Part shown: positions 29,330 to 38,016 of the stretch, in pieces
Layout of the letters: each line of letters opens with the position of its first letter
Position numbering within the stretch: position 1 is the stretch's first letter
Assembly (NCBI RefSeq): GCF_016714275.1
Contig: NZ_JADJNP010000004.1
Span: forward strand, 186,001 to 250,000
Direction of reading: 5' to 3'
Length of the DNA: 64,000 nt
Source of the DNA: Tessaracoccus sp.
GTDB lineage: Bacteria; Actinomycetota; Actinomycetes; Propionibacteriales; Propionibacteriaceae
Notes under the pieces: generated by a model
Seen by the model: the letters and a program-made list of their open reading frames with translations, nothing else
The model's database searches: none
What the model was told of the DNA's origin: nothing
Position numbers and translations under genes: made by a program

Positions 29330-30328
29330 ATGCGTAAGAACAAGGTGTTTCTGAGCGGAGTCGCGCTCATGTTCGCCGCCGGCCTGGCGGCGTGCTCGAC
29401 CGGCACCCCTGCGGATCCCGCGCCCGGTGGGACCACAGGTGGCGGCACTGACGACAAGGTGTCGATCGCCTTCATCCAGGGGGTCATCGGCGACAACTTC
29501 TACATCTCCATGGAGTGCGGGGTCCGCGAGGCCGCCTCCAAGGCGGGGGTCGAGGTGTCGGTGCAGGGCCCGCAGAAGTGGGACCCGGCTCTCCAGCAGC
29601 CGATCCTCACGTCGGTCTCGGCCACCAAGCCGTCGGCGATCCTGATCGCCCCCAACGACGTCAGCGCACTCCAGCGCCCGCTCGAAGAGGCGGCCAAGGA
29701 CAGCAAGATCGTCCTCGTCGACACGACGGTGGAGGACCCCGGCTTCGCCGTGTCCGAGATCTCGTCGGACAACTTCGGTGGCGGCGCCGCTGCGTTCGAG
29801 GCTATCCAGAAGCTGGTGCCGGACGGCGGCCAGGTGCTCGTCATCGACAACCAGCCCGGCATTTCGACCTCCGACGCTCGTGTGGCCGGCTTCGAAGACG
29901 CCGTCAAGAAGGACTCGAAGTTCGAGTACGTCGGCGTGCAGTACGCCAAGAACCAGCCTGCCGAGGCGGCAAACATCGTGACCGCGACCCTGCAGCGCTA
30001 CCCGGACCTGAAGGCGATCTTCGCGACGAACATCTTCAGTGCCGAGGGCGCGGCCACCGGCATCGAGCAGGCGGGCGCGAAGGAGAAGGTGCAGGTCGTC
30101 GGCTTCGACGCGGGACCGGCCCAGGTCGACGCACTGAAGGACGGCACCGTCCAGGCGATCATCGCGCAGCAGCCGTTTGACATCGGCGTCCAGGGCGTCG
30201 AGCAGGCGCTGGCAGCGATCGAGGGCAAGCCGACCGAGGCGAAGATCCAGACCGGCTTCACCATCGTCACCCAGGACAACCTCGAGACCGAGGAAGGTCA
30301 GAAGGCGCTCTACGCGTCCAAGTGCTGA
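29330..30328 (+). CDS. sugar-binding lipoprotein of the ABC importer (FrcB/RbsB-like)
   Basis: This is a 332-residue substrate-binding lipoprotein. The signal peptide has lipobox LAAC with the lipidated Cys near residue 22, then a Gly/Thr/Pro linker and a periplasmic-binding type 1 fold (SIAFIQGVIGDNFYISMECG; QQPILTSVSATKPSAILIAP; QPFDIGVQGVEQAL). The ligand is a sugar or polyol by family; specificity is not readable. A strong hairpin follows at 30361-30386, a common device for keeping binding-protein mRNA abundant relative to downstream genes. Confidence 0.92.
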   Translation: MRKNKVFLSGVALMFAAGLAACSTGTPADPAPGGTTGGGTDDKVSIAFIQGVIGDNFYISMECGVREAASKAGVEVSVQGPQKWDPALQQPILTSVSATKPSAILIAPNDVSALQRPLEEAAKDSKIVLVDTTVEDPGFAVSEISSDNFGGGAAAFEAIQKLVPDGGQVLVIDNQPGISTSDARVAGFEDAVKKDSKFEYVGVQYAKNQPAEAANIVTATLQRYPDLKAIFATNIFSAEGAATGIEQAGAKEKVQVVGFDAGPAQVDALKDGTVQAIIAQQPFDIGVQGVEQALAAIEGKPTEAKIQTGFTIVTQDNLETEEGQKALYASKC

Positions 30329-30360
30329 CCGCGGTCGACATAGCCGACCTGGAAGCCATC

Positions 30361-30386
30361 AGCGGGGGCGGCGCGCCGCCCCCGCT
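30361..30386 (+). promoter_or_regulatory. intercistronic hairpin after the binding-protein gene
   Basis: Arms AGCGGGGGCGG and CCGCCCCCGCT form a perfect 11-bp stem with a 4-nt loop between the binding-protein and kinase genes. There is no U-run, so partial termination or mRNA 3'-end protection is more likely than full termination. Confidence 0.6.
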
Positions 30387-30414
30387 CCATCCCCACATCC
30401 CTTCAAGGAGCCAG

Positions 30415-31743
30415 ATGCCCCGCTACGCGGCAGGCCTCGACCTGGGCAGCACGTCCATGAAGATCCTCGTCGTCGACGAGTCGGGCGGCGAGGTCGTGGA
30501 GCAGGTGTCGACGCCGTGGCGCAACGGCCCGGGCGGCACCACGGACATCCTGACTGACGACGTCGGCTCCGCGGTCCGGACGCTGATTGAGCGCGCCGCG
30601 GCCCGGCTTCCCGATGACGCAGTGGTCGGCGCGATCGCCGTCGCCGGAATGGGGGAGACCGGATTCGTCGTCGACCGGGAAGGAACGGCGCTCGCGCCCG
30701 GCTACGCCTGGTTCGACCCTCGCGGCGCCGAACAGGCGGCCGCGCTCCCGAGGCCCCTGCGCGACGAGTTCTCGGGCCGCACCGGCCTCCCCTGGGGCGT
30801 CCAGGTGTCTGCCGCGAAGATCCTCCACCTCCGCGACGGCGGGCTTCCGCTCGCCGGGACGCAATGGGTGAACCTGCCGGACTGGACGGTCGCGTTCCTC
30901 GGCGGGCGGCGGGCGGGGGAGTACTCCCTGATGTCGCGCACCGGGCTGCTCGACCAGTCGACCGGCCGCCCGTGGGCCGAGATGCTGGCTTACATCGGCG
31001 TCGACGAGCGCTTCCTGCCCGAGCTCGTCGACGCCGGCACCCCGCTGGGGGCGGCGACGGCTGGCTGGCTTCCGCCGTCATTCCGGGGAGCGACGCTCAC
31101 CGTCGCCGGGCACGACCACCTCGTCGCCGCGGTCTCGGGTGGCGCGGAGCGCGACGCCTACCACGTCTCCATCGGCACCGCAGAGGTGCTCCTGCGGGTG
31201 CTCGACGACCCGCTCACCTTCGACGCCCGGCGTCGCCTCGGCGACGCCCTGATCAACTGCGTCCGCCACGTGCGTCCGGGCCAGTACGCGCTCGTCGCGG
31301 GCGTGAAGACCGGCCTGCTGATGCGCCGCACGCTCCAGCTGCTCGGCATCTCCGACCGCGGGGGTCGCGACGCCCTCGACGCCCAAGTCGTTGAACTGGG
31401 AGAGACGAAGCTCGCGCCCGGCGCCCTCGAGGTGCGGGGCGCGCGCAACGACGACGGCGTGCTGCGGCTCACCGTTCGCGCCGACGGCGTGTCGCCCGCC
31501 GAGCTGTTCCTCGCCGCTCTTGAGCACGGAAACGACGAGATCCGGATGCTGATCGAGGCCATCGATCGCGAGGTGCCCCCGGCGCACGCATCTCTGCTCA
31601 CGGGCGGCTGGGCGGAGATGCAGTCGGTGCGGGACGCCCGCGCGCGCGTCCTGCCGAGCGTGCGGACGTCGTCGCGCAGCCAGGAGACCGCCAGCGGCGC
31701 GGTCCTGTTCGCCCGCCAGCTGCTGGATGCCCCGCGCGCCTGA
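30415..31743 (+). CDS. FGGY-family carbohydrate kinase
   Basis: This is a 442-residue sugar kinase of the FGGY family, on the short side for xylulokinase-type enzymes (about 480-500). The first ATP motif AAGLDLGSTSMKILVVD starts at residue 5. AIAVAGMGETGFVVD and the acidic AGHDHLVAA region, with the catalytic Asp, and HVSIGTAEVLLRVL follow. AAGGAG lies upstream of the ATG at 30415. As the aldolase follows 44 bp later, the kinase probably phosphorylates the ketose that the aldolase cleaves (inference). The exact sugar is unknown. Confidence 0.85.
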   Translation: MPRYAAGLDLGSTSMKILVVDESGGEVVEQVSTPWRNGPGGTTDILTDDVGSAVRTLIERAAARLPDDAVVGAIAVAGMGETGFVVDREGTALAPGYAWFDPRGAEQAAALPRPLRDEFSGRTGLPWGVQVSAAKILHLRDGGLPLAGTQWVNLPDWTVAFLGGRRAGEYSLMSRTGLLDQSTGRPWAEMLAYIGVDERFLPELVDAGTPLGAATAGWLPPSFRGATLTVAGHDHLVAAVSGGAERDAYHVSIGTAEVLLRVLDDPLTFDARRRLGDALINCVRHVRPGQYALVAGVKTGLLMRRTLQLLGISDRGGRDALDAQVVELGETKLAPGALEVRGARNDDGVLRLTVRADGVSPAELFLAALEHGNDEIRMLIEAIDREVPPAHASLLTGGWAEMQSVRDARARVLPSVRTSSRSQETASGAVLFARQLLDAPRA

Positions 31744-31787
31744 CGCGCCCACAAACCCCTTCCTAACCGATCCCTCAGGAGAAGTAC

Positions 31788-32687
31788 ATGTCCACCCTCA
31801 CCACGACCGAACGCCGCGCTCTCGCGCGGATCAGCACCAACCCCGGCGGCATGCTGATCGTTGCCGCCGACCAGCGCAACTCCATGAAGGCCGTCATGAA
31901 CGCGCCCGACGGCCCCTCGTCGATCAGCATCGACGAGTTGCGCGCCGCCAAGGCCGACCTCGTCCGCTTCCTCGCGAACCGCGGCCCCGCGATCCTGCTC
32001 GACCCCGAGGTGGCGCTGCCCCACGTCGTGGACGACGGCGTACTTGCCCGCGATACCGCGCTGGTCGTCGGCATGGACGCGTCCGGCTTTGAGACCGTCG
32101 ACGGGCTTCGGTTCACCCGGCTCGTCGACCGTGTCACGGCCCGCACCGTCCGCGACTTCGCAGGCGACGCCGCGAAGATGCTCTACTACCTGCGTCCGGA
32201 CCGCCAGGATCTGGAGTCGCGCGTCGCCGAGGAGATGCGCGAGCTGATCCGCGCCTGCGAGGACGAGGGCGTGCTCGTCATCATCGAGATCCTCACCTAT
32301 CGGCTGCCGGAGGAGAGCGAGGAGGAGTACGCACGCGTGTTCCCCCAACTGATCGCGGACTCCGCAGCGTTCTCTATCGCGTGCGGCGCGAAGGTGCTGA
32401 AGCTCCCTTACCCGGGATCGGCCGAGGCGTGCGACGCGGTGACCGCGGCAGCGCAGGGCGCGCCGTGGGCCGTGCTCTCCGCCGGCGTCGACCACGAGAC
32501 CTTCATCGAGCAGGTGCGCATCGCCGTCGAACACGGTGCGAGCGGCGCCATGGCCGGCCGGTCGCTCTGGAAGGACAGCCTGGCAGTGACTGCGGAGGAC
32601 CGCGAGACGCTCCTTACCGGCCGTGCCGCCCCCCGGCTTCATGAGTTGGCCGAGGTCATCGACGCGGCCCTTGCCGCGCGCAACTGA
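31788..32687 (+). CDS. class I ketose-phosphate aldolase (YihT/LacD-like)
   Basis: This is a 299-residue TIM-barrel aldolase related to tagatose-bisphosphate aldolase LacD and to YihT, the 6-deoxy-6-sulfofructose-1-phosphate aldolase. Visible features are GGMLIVAADQRNSMKAV near residue 20, a Schiff-base Lys205 candidate in AKVLKLPYPG, PWAVLSAGVD, and GASGAMAGRSLWKDS with Arg258 at a position that aligns with the AGRAVW arginine of YihT. Its length and C-terminal half are nearer to YihT (about 292 residues) than to LacD (about 326), compared from memory. Products would be a triose phosphate and an aldehyde. Confidence 0.82.
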   Translation: MSTLTTTERRALARISTNPGGMLIVAADQRNSMKAVMNAPDGPSSISIDELRAAKADLVRFLANRGPAILLDPEVALPHVVDDGVLARDTALVVGMDASGFETVDGLRFTRLVDRVTARTVRDFAGDAAKMLYYLRPDRQDLESRVAEEMRELIRACEDEGVLVIIEILTYRLPEESEEEYARVFPQLIADSAAFSIACGAKVLKLPYPGSAEACDAVTAAAQGAPWAVLSAGVDHETFIEQVRIAVEHGASGAMAGRSLWKDSLAVTAEDRETLLTGRAAPRLHELAEVIDAALAARN

Positions 32688-32694
32688 CGGCAGC

Positions 32695-32721
32695 GTGGCG
32701 GTCCTGCTCAGGGACCGCCAC
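32695..32721. terminator. bidirectional terminator between aldolase and isomerase genes
   Basis: A perfect 10-bp stem GTGGCGGTCC/GGACCGCCAC with a 7-nt loop sits between convergent genes. Confidence 0.75.
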
Positions 32722-32747
32722 GGCGCCGCCGGCGCGGGATCACGCGG

Positions 32748-33989
32748 TCATGTGGTGCGCCGCGCGAGCGCGGACGCATACGACGGGGTGACCGGGAGGT
32801 CTTGCATCCACGCCGCCTGATACGCGTGGTAGGCGTCGGGCTTCCCAGGCCACGTCGTGGCTTCGGGCAGGTTCGTCGCGCCCAGTTCGTGGTGCCAGGA
32901 GCCCAGCTTGTGGTCGACGAGGTAGGTGTCGGCGTAGTCCCACCAGCGAGCCAGGTCCCGGCGGTGGCGCTCGTCGCCCGTGATCCGAAGCAGGACCTCG
33001 GAGGTGTTGATCGCCTCCGCGAGCACCCAGTGCATTCGGGCGTGCACCACGGGCCGTCCATCCCAATCGGTGGTGTAGACGAAACCGTCGGCGCCGTCGG
33101 CGGCCCACCCATCGGCCACGGCCCGATCGGCGAGGGCGACGGCGGCCTCGAGCAGCCCCGCGGGGGCGTCCGCTCTCAGGCTCTCGTGCACCGCGACGAG
33201 GAGTCGCGCCCACTCCAGCCCGTGGCCGACAGTGGCGCCGTAGGGCTGGAACGGGTGCGACGGCTGGTCGTGGTGGTAGTCGAGAAGCGGCCGCCAGTCG
33301 CTGTCGAAGTGCTCGGGGATCCGCCAGCCGTTGTCCCGCGCCCATCCCGCGACCCGTTCCGCGATCCGGCCCGCCCGGCGGTGCCAGGTCGGGTCGCCGG
33401 TGACGTCGCCGGCGGCCAGGTAACACTCGACGGCGTGCATGTTCGAGTTCACGCCGCGGTAGGGGCTGAGCGTGCTCCACGAGGCGTCCCACTCCTCGAC
33501 GACGAGCCCCTCCTCGTCGTCCCAGAAGCGCTCGCTCTGTGTAGCGAGTGCGAGTTTCAGCAGCTCGTCGGCCCGGTCGAGCCCGGCGACGCGCGCGCTG
33601 GTCGCCGCGAGGACGACGAACGCGTGGGCATAGGCCATCTTCGTGGTGAGGGCAGTGCCGCCCGGGGCGATACCCGCGAACCAGCCACCGTTGACCCCGT
33701 CGCGCAGGGGACCATCCAGCAGGCTGTTGACACCGTGCTGGGCCAGCGTGCGCAGGGCCGCCGCATCGGGTCCGCCGGGAGCCGGCGCCTCCCCGGCGAG
33801 GAGGCCCAGCGCGAACACGTGCGTCATCCGGCAGGTGACGTACAGCTCGACGGGTTGTCTCGGGTCGATGTCGCCCGCGGGGTCGAGGTATCCGAACCCT
33901 GCCGGATGGCGCGAACCCACGGCGAAGCGCAGCAGGTTGGCCCGGCGAAGGGCGCGGTAGGCGGCTGATCCGGGCGCGGCGGGCGACAT
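32748..33989 (-). CDS. AGE-family aldose-ketose isomerase, YihS-like
   Basis: This is a 413-residue (alpha/alpha)6-barrel isomerase. It matches E. coli YihS (sulfoquinovose isomerase, also active on mannose) almost block for block from memory: ELYVTCRMTHVFA, YRGVNSNMHAVE, EHFDSDWRPLLDY, DGADGFVYTTDWDG. The likely catalytic residues are kept: Arg54, His245 in QPSHPF and His388 in DAYHAYQ. It should interconvert an aldose and its 2-ketose. The ATG at 33989 follows GAGGAG. An exact LacI-regulon operator lies 41 bp upstream, tying it to the importer and kinase operons. Confidence 0.87.
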   Translation of the reverse strand: MSPAAPGSAAYRALRRANLLRFAVGSRHPAGFGYLDPAGDIDPRQPVELYVTCRMTHVFALGLLAGEAPAPGGPDAAALRTLAQHGVNSLLDGPLRDGVNGGWFAGIAPGGTALTTKMAYAHAFVVLAATSARVAGLDRADELLKLALATQSERFWDDEEGLVVEEWDASWSTLSPYRGVNSNMHAVECYLAAGDVTGDPTWHRRAGRIAERVAGWARDNGWRIPEHFDSDWRPLLDYHHDQPSHPFQPYGATVGHGLEWARLLVAVHESLRADAPAGLLEAAVALADRAVADGWAADGADGFVYTTDWDGRPVVHARMHWVLAEAINTSEVLLRITGDERHRRDLARWWDYADTYLVDHKLGSWHHELGATNLPEATTWPGKPDAYHAYQAAWMQDLPVTPSYASALARRTT

Positions 33990-34029
33990 GGTGTTTCTCC
34001 TCACGTGGCTGCGGCGCCGCAGCCGTCGT

Positions 34030-34043
34030 TGACAACGATGACA
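34030..34043. promoter_or_regulatory. LacI-type operator O4 (isomerase promoter)
   Basis: This is an exact copy of TGACAACGATGACA upstream of the minus-strand isomerase gene, identical to O2 and O3. No clear -35/-10 pair was recognised beside it. Confidence 0.75.
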
Positions 34044-34209
34044 TATCCCTGAGGTTTCGCCAACTGCCAGAGATCGGCCGCCTATTTCACAGCTGAGCGA
34101 GCCCACGCAGACGAAGGTCGAGGGCAATCGAGCTTGCTCGGTTACCGAGGCCAAGGAATGCGTTGCAGCGCGAAGCGCGATCACGCAGATTTGTGTACGC
34201 CATACCCCA

Positions 34210-34215
34210 TAGACT
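34210..34215 (+). promoter_or_regulatory. -10 box (TAGACT) of the PPDK regulator gene
   Basis: TAGACT ends 8 nt before the ATG at 34224 with no Shine-Dalgarno, consistent with a leaderless mRNA and supporting that start codon. Confidence 0.45.
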
Positions 34216-34223
34216 TGCGACCC

Positions 34224-35111
34224 ATGACAGCAGAGCTGCTGGAGATCCACGTCATCGCAGACTCCACGGGCGAGTCCGCCGCCCGCATCGCCCGCGCCGC
34301 CATGGCGCAATTCCCGAGCCGGGAGTTCAGCATCGTCCGGCACAGGAAGATGAACAAGACATCGAGGCTGCTGGCGGCGCTGGAGGAGGTGCGCGCGGCG
34401 ATGCCGCGTGCCGCCATCGTGTTCACCCTCGTCAACGAGGAGTTGATGGAGCTGGTGACGGGCTTCTGCCGGGACCATGGCATCCCGTTCGCGGACCTGA
34501 TGAGCGACGCCATGCACGCGCTCGCCACGATCTCCGGCGTCGAGGCCGACCATGTGCCCATGCGCCCGCCGGGCGTCGAGGCCGAGTACTTCGTCCGTAT
34601 GGCCGCCATCGACTTCGCCGTCCGCAACGACGACGGCTCCCTCCCTGCGCTGCTGCGCGAGGCCGACATCTGCCTTATCGGCCCGTCTCGCTCCGGGAAG
34701 ACGCCGCTGTCCATCTACCTCGCTTATCTCGGGTACAAGGCCGTTAACGTGCCGCTCGTGCCCGGCATCGCGCCGCCGCAGCAGCTGTTCGAGGTCGACC
34801 GGTGGCGCCTGATCGGCCTGACCATCGATGCCGAGCGGCTGCTCATGATCCGCGGCGAGCGCGTCAAGGGCATGGGCGGCTTCGGCACGAAGGACGGCTA
34901 CGCGAACCTGGCGCAGATCTATGACGAGCTGGACGAGATCGCGAAGGTCCACCGCAGGCTCGGGTGCCCCATCGTCGACACGACCGGGGTGGCGCTGGAG
35001 GAGGCGGCGGCGCGGATCATCGACATCGTCGACGACCGCGCCCGCAAGGCGGGGGCGCGCCTCCGCCGCCCGCCCGGCATCTCGAACACCGAGCGGGCCT
35101 GGAACCCATAG
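34224..35111 (+). CDS. PPDK regulatory protein (kinase/pyrophosphorylase, DUF299)
   Basis: This is a 295-residue bifunctional regulator that phosphorylates pyruvate phosphate dikinase with ADP and removes that phosphate with Pi. It shows the conserved DUF299 features: HVIADSTGESAARIARA at the N-terminus, a P-loop-like IGPSRSGKTPLSIYLAY near residue 153, VNVPLVPG, and GCPIVDTTGVALEEAAARI near the end. It sits directly upstream of ppdK, its target. An earlier in-frame ATG at 34134 would add 30 unrelated residues; I reject it. Confidence 0.9.
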   Translation: MTAELLEIHVIADSTGESAARIARAAMAQFPSREFSIVRHRKMNKTSRLLAALEEVRAAMPRAAIVFTLVNEELMELVTGFCRDHGIPFADLMSDAMHALATISGVEADHVPMRPPGVEAEYFVRMAAIDFAVRNDDGSLPALLREADICLIGPSRSGKTPLSIYLAYLGYKAVNVPLVPGIAPPQQLFEVDRWRLIGLTIDAERLLMIRGERVKGMGGFGTKDGYANLAQIYDELDEIAKVHRRLGCPIVDTTGVALEEAAARIIDIVDDRARKAGARLRRPPGISNTERAWNP

Positions 35112-35232
35112 CCCGACCGGCGGGTCGTCCCCGGGTGCGATCGTGGGCCCTGAATCGGATGTGGGGGCGGGCGGCATTAGGCTGTGCGTGGATACAGACC
35201 CAATCTGGGCAGTCGAAGGAGATTTCCCCACT

Positions 35233-37878
35233 ATGAGTGACGTTCGTTACATCTACGACCTCCACGAGGGCGACGCGAGCATGAAGCCCCTCCTGGGTGG
35301 CAAGGGTGCAGGCGTGGCAGAAATGTTCAAGGTCGGGGTGCCGGTCCCCGACGCGTTCACCGTCACGACGGAGGCGTGCGTCGAGGCAATGAACAACAAC
35401 GGAGAGTGGCCCGCCGAGCTGGCAGGGCAGATCGCCGAGGGGCTTGCGCGCCTCGAGGAGCGCACCGGGCGCACGCTCGGCGGGTCCGAGAAGCCGTTGC
35501 TGGTGTCCGTACGCTCCGGCGCCGTGTTCTCGATGCCCGGCATGATGGACACCATCCTCAACCTCGGCATCTCGGACGAGTCCGTCGTCGCGCTGGCCGA
35601 GGAGTTCGGCAACGAGCGCTTCGCCTGGGACTGTTACCGCCGCTTCATCCAGATGTACGGCGAGGTCGTCGAGGGCGTCCCGCAGCACCTGTACGAGGAC
35701 GCGTTGAGCGGCCTCAAGGCCGAGCGCGGCGTCGAGAACGACACCGACCTGAACGCTGAGGACCTCAAGAACCTGGTCGCCTCGTTCAAGGAGATTTCCA
35801 ACGAGCACCTGGGCGGCGAATGGACGTCGGACCCGCGCGAGCAGTTGAACCGCGCCGTCAACGCCGTGTTCCGGTCGTGGGGCAACCCGCGCGCCGAGGT
35901 CTACCGCCGCGCGAACAACATCCCTTCGTCGCTGGGCACTGCCGTCAACATCATGCAGATGGTGTTCGGCAACCGCGGCGACACCTCCGCCACGGGCGTG
36001 TGCTTCACCCGCAACCCCTCCACCGGTGAGAAGGCGCTGTACGGCGAGTTCCTCGTCAACGCGCAGGGCGAGGACGTCGTCGCCGGCATCCGCACGCCGG
36101 ACCCGCTTGAGCAGATGCGTGACATCCTCCCCGAGGCCTACGACCAGCTCCTCGACACCATGCACCGCATGGAACAGCACTACCGCGACATGCAGGACAT
36201 GGAGTTCACCATCGAGGACGGGAAGCTGTACCTGCTGCAGACCCGCAACGGCAAGCGCACGGCGGCGGCCGCGCTGAAGGTGGCCTCGGACCTCGTCGAC
36301 GAGGGGATCCTCACCAAGGAGGAGGCGCTCCTGCGCATCGAGCCCGCGCAGCTCGACCAGCTCCTTCACCCCGCCATCGACCCGAACCACGGCAAGAAGC
36401 CGGTCGCGATCGGCCTGCCCGCGTCGCCGGGAGCCGCAGTCGGCGAGGTCGTCTTCGACGCCGACACCGCCGCCGACCGCGGTGGCAAGGGCGAACCCGT
36501 GATCCTCGTGCGCTACGAGACGACGCCCGACGACATCCACGGCGTCATCGTCGCCCAGGGCATCCTGACCGCCCACGGCGGCATGACCTCGCACGCGGCG
36601 GTCGTCGCCCGCGGCATGGGCAAGCCCTGTGTGGCGGGCGCGCAGGGCATCAGGATCGACGTCGCGGGCAAGACCCTGACGATCGGTGACGTGACCTACG
36701 CGGAGGGCGATGTCCTCACGCTCGACGGCACCACCGGCAGCGTCTACGGCGAGGCCCTCGACCTCATCCCGCCGCAGATCAACGAGGACTTCACCCGCGT
36801 CGTCCAGTGGGCCGACGAGGTGCGCCGTCTCGGCGTCCGCGCCAACGCCGACAACTTCGAGGACGCGTCGAAGGCCCGCGAGCTGGGCGCCGAGGGCATC
36901 GGCCTCTGCCGCACGGAGCACATGTTCATGGCGCAGGACCGGCTCCCGGCCGTCCGCAAGATGATCCTCGCGGAGACCCCGGAGCAGCGCGCGGCCGCGT
37001 TGGCGGAGATCCTGCCCATGCAGCAGGTCGACTTCGAGGGCATCTTCACCGCCATGAAGGGCTTGCCTGTCACCGTCCGTCTCCTCGACCCGCCGCTGCA
37101 CGAGTTCCTGCCGAACCTCGTGGAGCAGTCGCTGCTCGTCCAGCGCCTCGAGCTGCAGGGCGCGGAGGGCACCGAGCTGGCAGAGGCCCGAGAGACGCTG
37201 GCCCAGGTCAAGCGCCTGCACGAGTTGAACCCGATGCTCGGCACCCGCGGCTGCCGCCTCGCCATGCTGTACCCGGAGATCCCGGACATGCAGTCCCGCG
37301 CGATCGTCCGCGCAGCGCTCGCCGTCCTCGACCGCGAGGGCGAGACCGTCGGCGTCGAGATCATGATTCCGCTCGTTGCGCTCAGCCAGGAGCTGGAGAC
37401 GCAGCGCGCCATCGTCGTGGCCGCCGTCGAGGACGAGCTGGCGAGGGCCGGCCGCACCCTCGACTACACGGTGGGCACCATGATCGAGCTGCCGCGCGCC
37501 GCGCTGGTCGCGGACAAGATCGCCGAGCACGCCGACTTCTTCTCGTTCGGCACGAACGACCTGACGCAGACGGCCATCGGCATCTCGCGCGACGACGCGG
37601 AGAACGGCTTCCTGACCACCTATGTCATGGAGCGCGTGCTGGAGCGCAACCCGTTCGAGACGATCGACGTCGAGGGCGTCGGCGCGCTCGTCCAGATCGG
37701 CGTCGAGAAGGGCCGCGCGGCCAAGCCGGGCCTGAAGACCGGCGTCTGCGGTGAGCACGGCGGCGACCCGGACTCGGTGGCGTTCTTCAACTCCGTCGGG
37801 CTCGACTACGTCAGCTGCTCGCCGTTCCGCGTGCCGATCGCGCGCTTCGCGGCGGCGAAGGCGGTCCTTGAGGGCTGA
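35233..37878 (+). CDS. ppdK: pyruvate, phosphate dikinase
   Basis: This is an 881-residue enzyme of full family length that interconverts PEP, AMP and PPi with pyruvate, ATP and Pi. The N-terminal ATP-grasp domain (LLGGKGAGVAEMF; SGAVFSMPGMMDT) is followed by the swivelling phosphohistidine domain, with catalytic His454 and regulatory Thr452 in GGMTSHAA, and by the C-terminal PEP/pyruvate barrel (GLCRTEHMF; FFSFGTNDLTQ; GVCGEHGGDP). The upstream regulator should phosphorylate Thr452. Together with the H+-PPase this points to PPi-based energy metabolism. AAGGAG lies upstream of the ATG. Confidence 0.96.
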   Translation: MSDVRYIYDLHEGDASMKPLLGGKGAGVAEMFKVGVPVPDAFTVTTEACVEAMNNNGEWPAELAGQIAEGLARLEERTGRTLGGSEKPLLVSVRSGAVFSMPGMMDTILNLGISDESVVALAEEFGNERFAWDCYRRFIQMYGEVVEGVPQHLYEDALSGLKAERGVENDTDLNAEDLKNLVASFKEISNEHLGGEWTSDPREQLNRAVNAVFRSWGNPRAEVYRRANNIPSSLGTAVNIMQMVFGNRGDTSATGVCFTRNPSTGEKALYGEFLVNAQGEDVVAGIRTPDPLEQMRDILPEAYDQLLDTMHRMEQHYRDMQDMEFTIEDGKLYLLQTRNGKRTAAAALKVASDLVDEGILTKEEALLRIEPAQLDQLLHPAIDPNHGKKPVAIGLPASPGAAVGEVVFDADTAADRGGKGEPVILVRYETTPDDIHGVIVAQGILTAHGGMTSHAAVVARGMGKPCVAGAQGIRIDVAGKTLTIGDVTYAEGDVLTLDGTTGSVYGEALDLIPPQINEDFTRVVQWADEVRRLGVRANADNFEDASKARELGAEGIGLCRTEHMFMAQDRLPAVRKMILAETPEQRAAALAEILPMQQVDFEGIFTAMKGLPVTVRLLDPPLHEFLPNLVEQSLLVQRLELQGAEGTELAEARETLAQVKRLHELNPMLGTRGCRLAMLYPEIPDMQSRAIVRAALAVLDREGETVGVEIMIPLVALSQELETQRAIVVAAVEDELARAGRTLDYTVGTMIELPRAALVADKIAEHADFFSFGTNDLTQTAIGISRDDAENGFLTTYVMERVLERNPFETIDVEGVGALVQIGVEKGRAAKPGLKTGVCGEHGGDPDSVAFFNSVGLDYVSCSPFRVPIARFAAAKAVLEG

Positions 37879-37895
37879 CCTTCGCGGGCGAACGT

Positions 37896-37928
37896 GAGCG
37901 CGGCGTGGGGATCTCCCGCGCCGCGCTC
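37896..37928 (+). terminator. ppdK terminator hairpin
   Basis: GAGCGCGGCG (37896-37905) and CGCCGCGCTC (37919-37928) pair perfectly over 10 bp, 18 bp after the ppdK stop. A TACAAT box that could serve as -10 for the next gene follows at 37929-37934. Confidence 0.7.
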
Positions 37929-38016
37929 TACAATTGGCCCCGGTGCCGGCGAGTCCGCCGCCGGCCACGGGGGCTTCAGCGCCCCGTGACACCACTCCCA
38001 AGGAGCACAAAGAACC

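Noticed and set aside
32740..34044. 434-aa frame overlapping the YihS-like gene on the same strand
   Set aside because: Arg/Pro-rich alternate frame; the other frame carries the conserved AGE-family motifs.
34134..34223. Upstream ATG for the PPDK regulator
   Set aside because: It adds 30 residues unlike the family, and the TAGACT -10 box lies inside this stretch.
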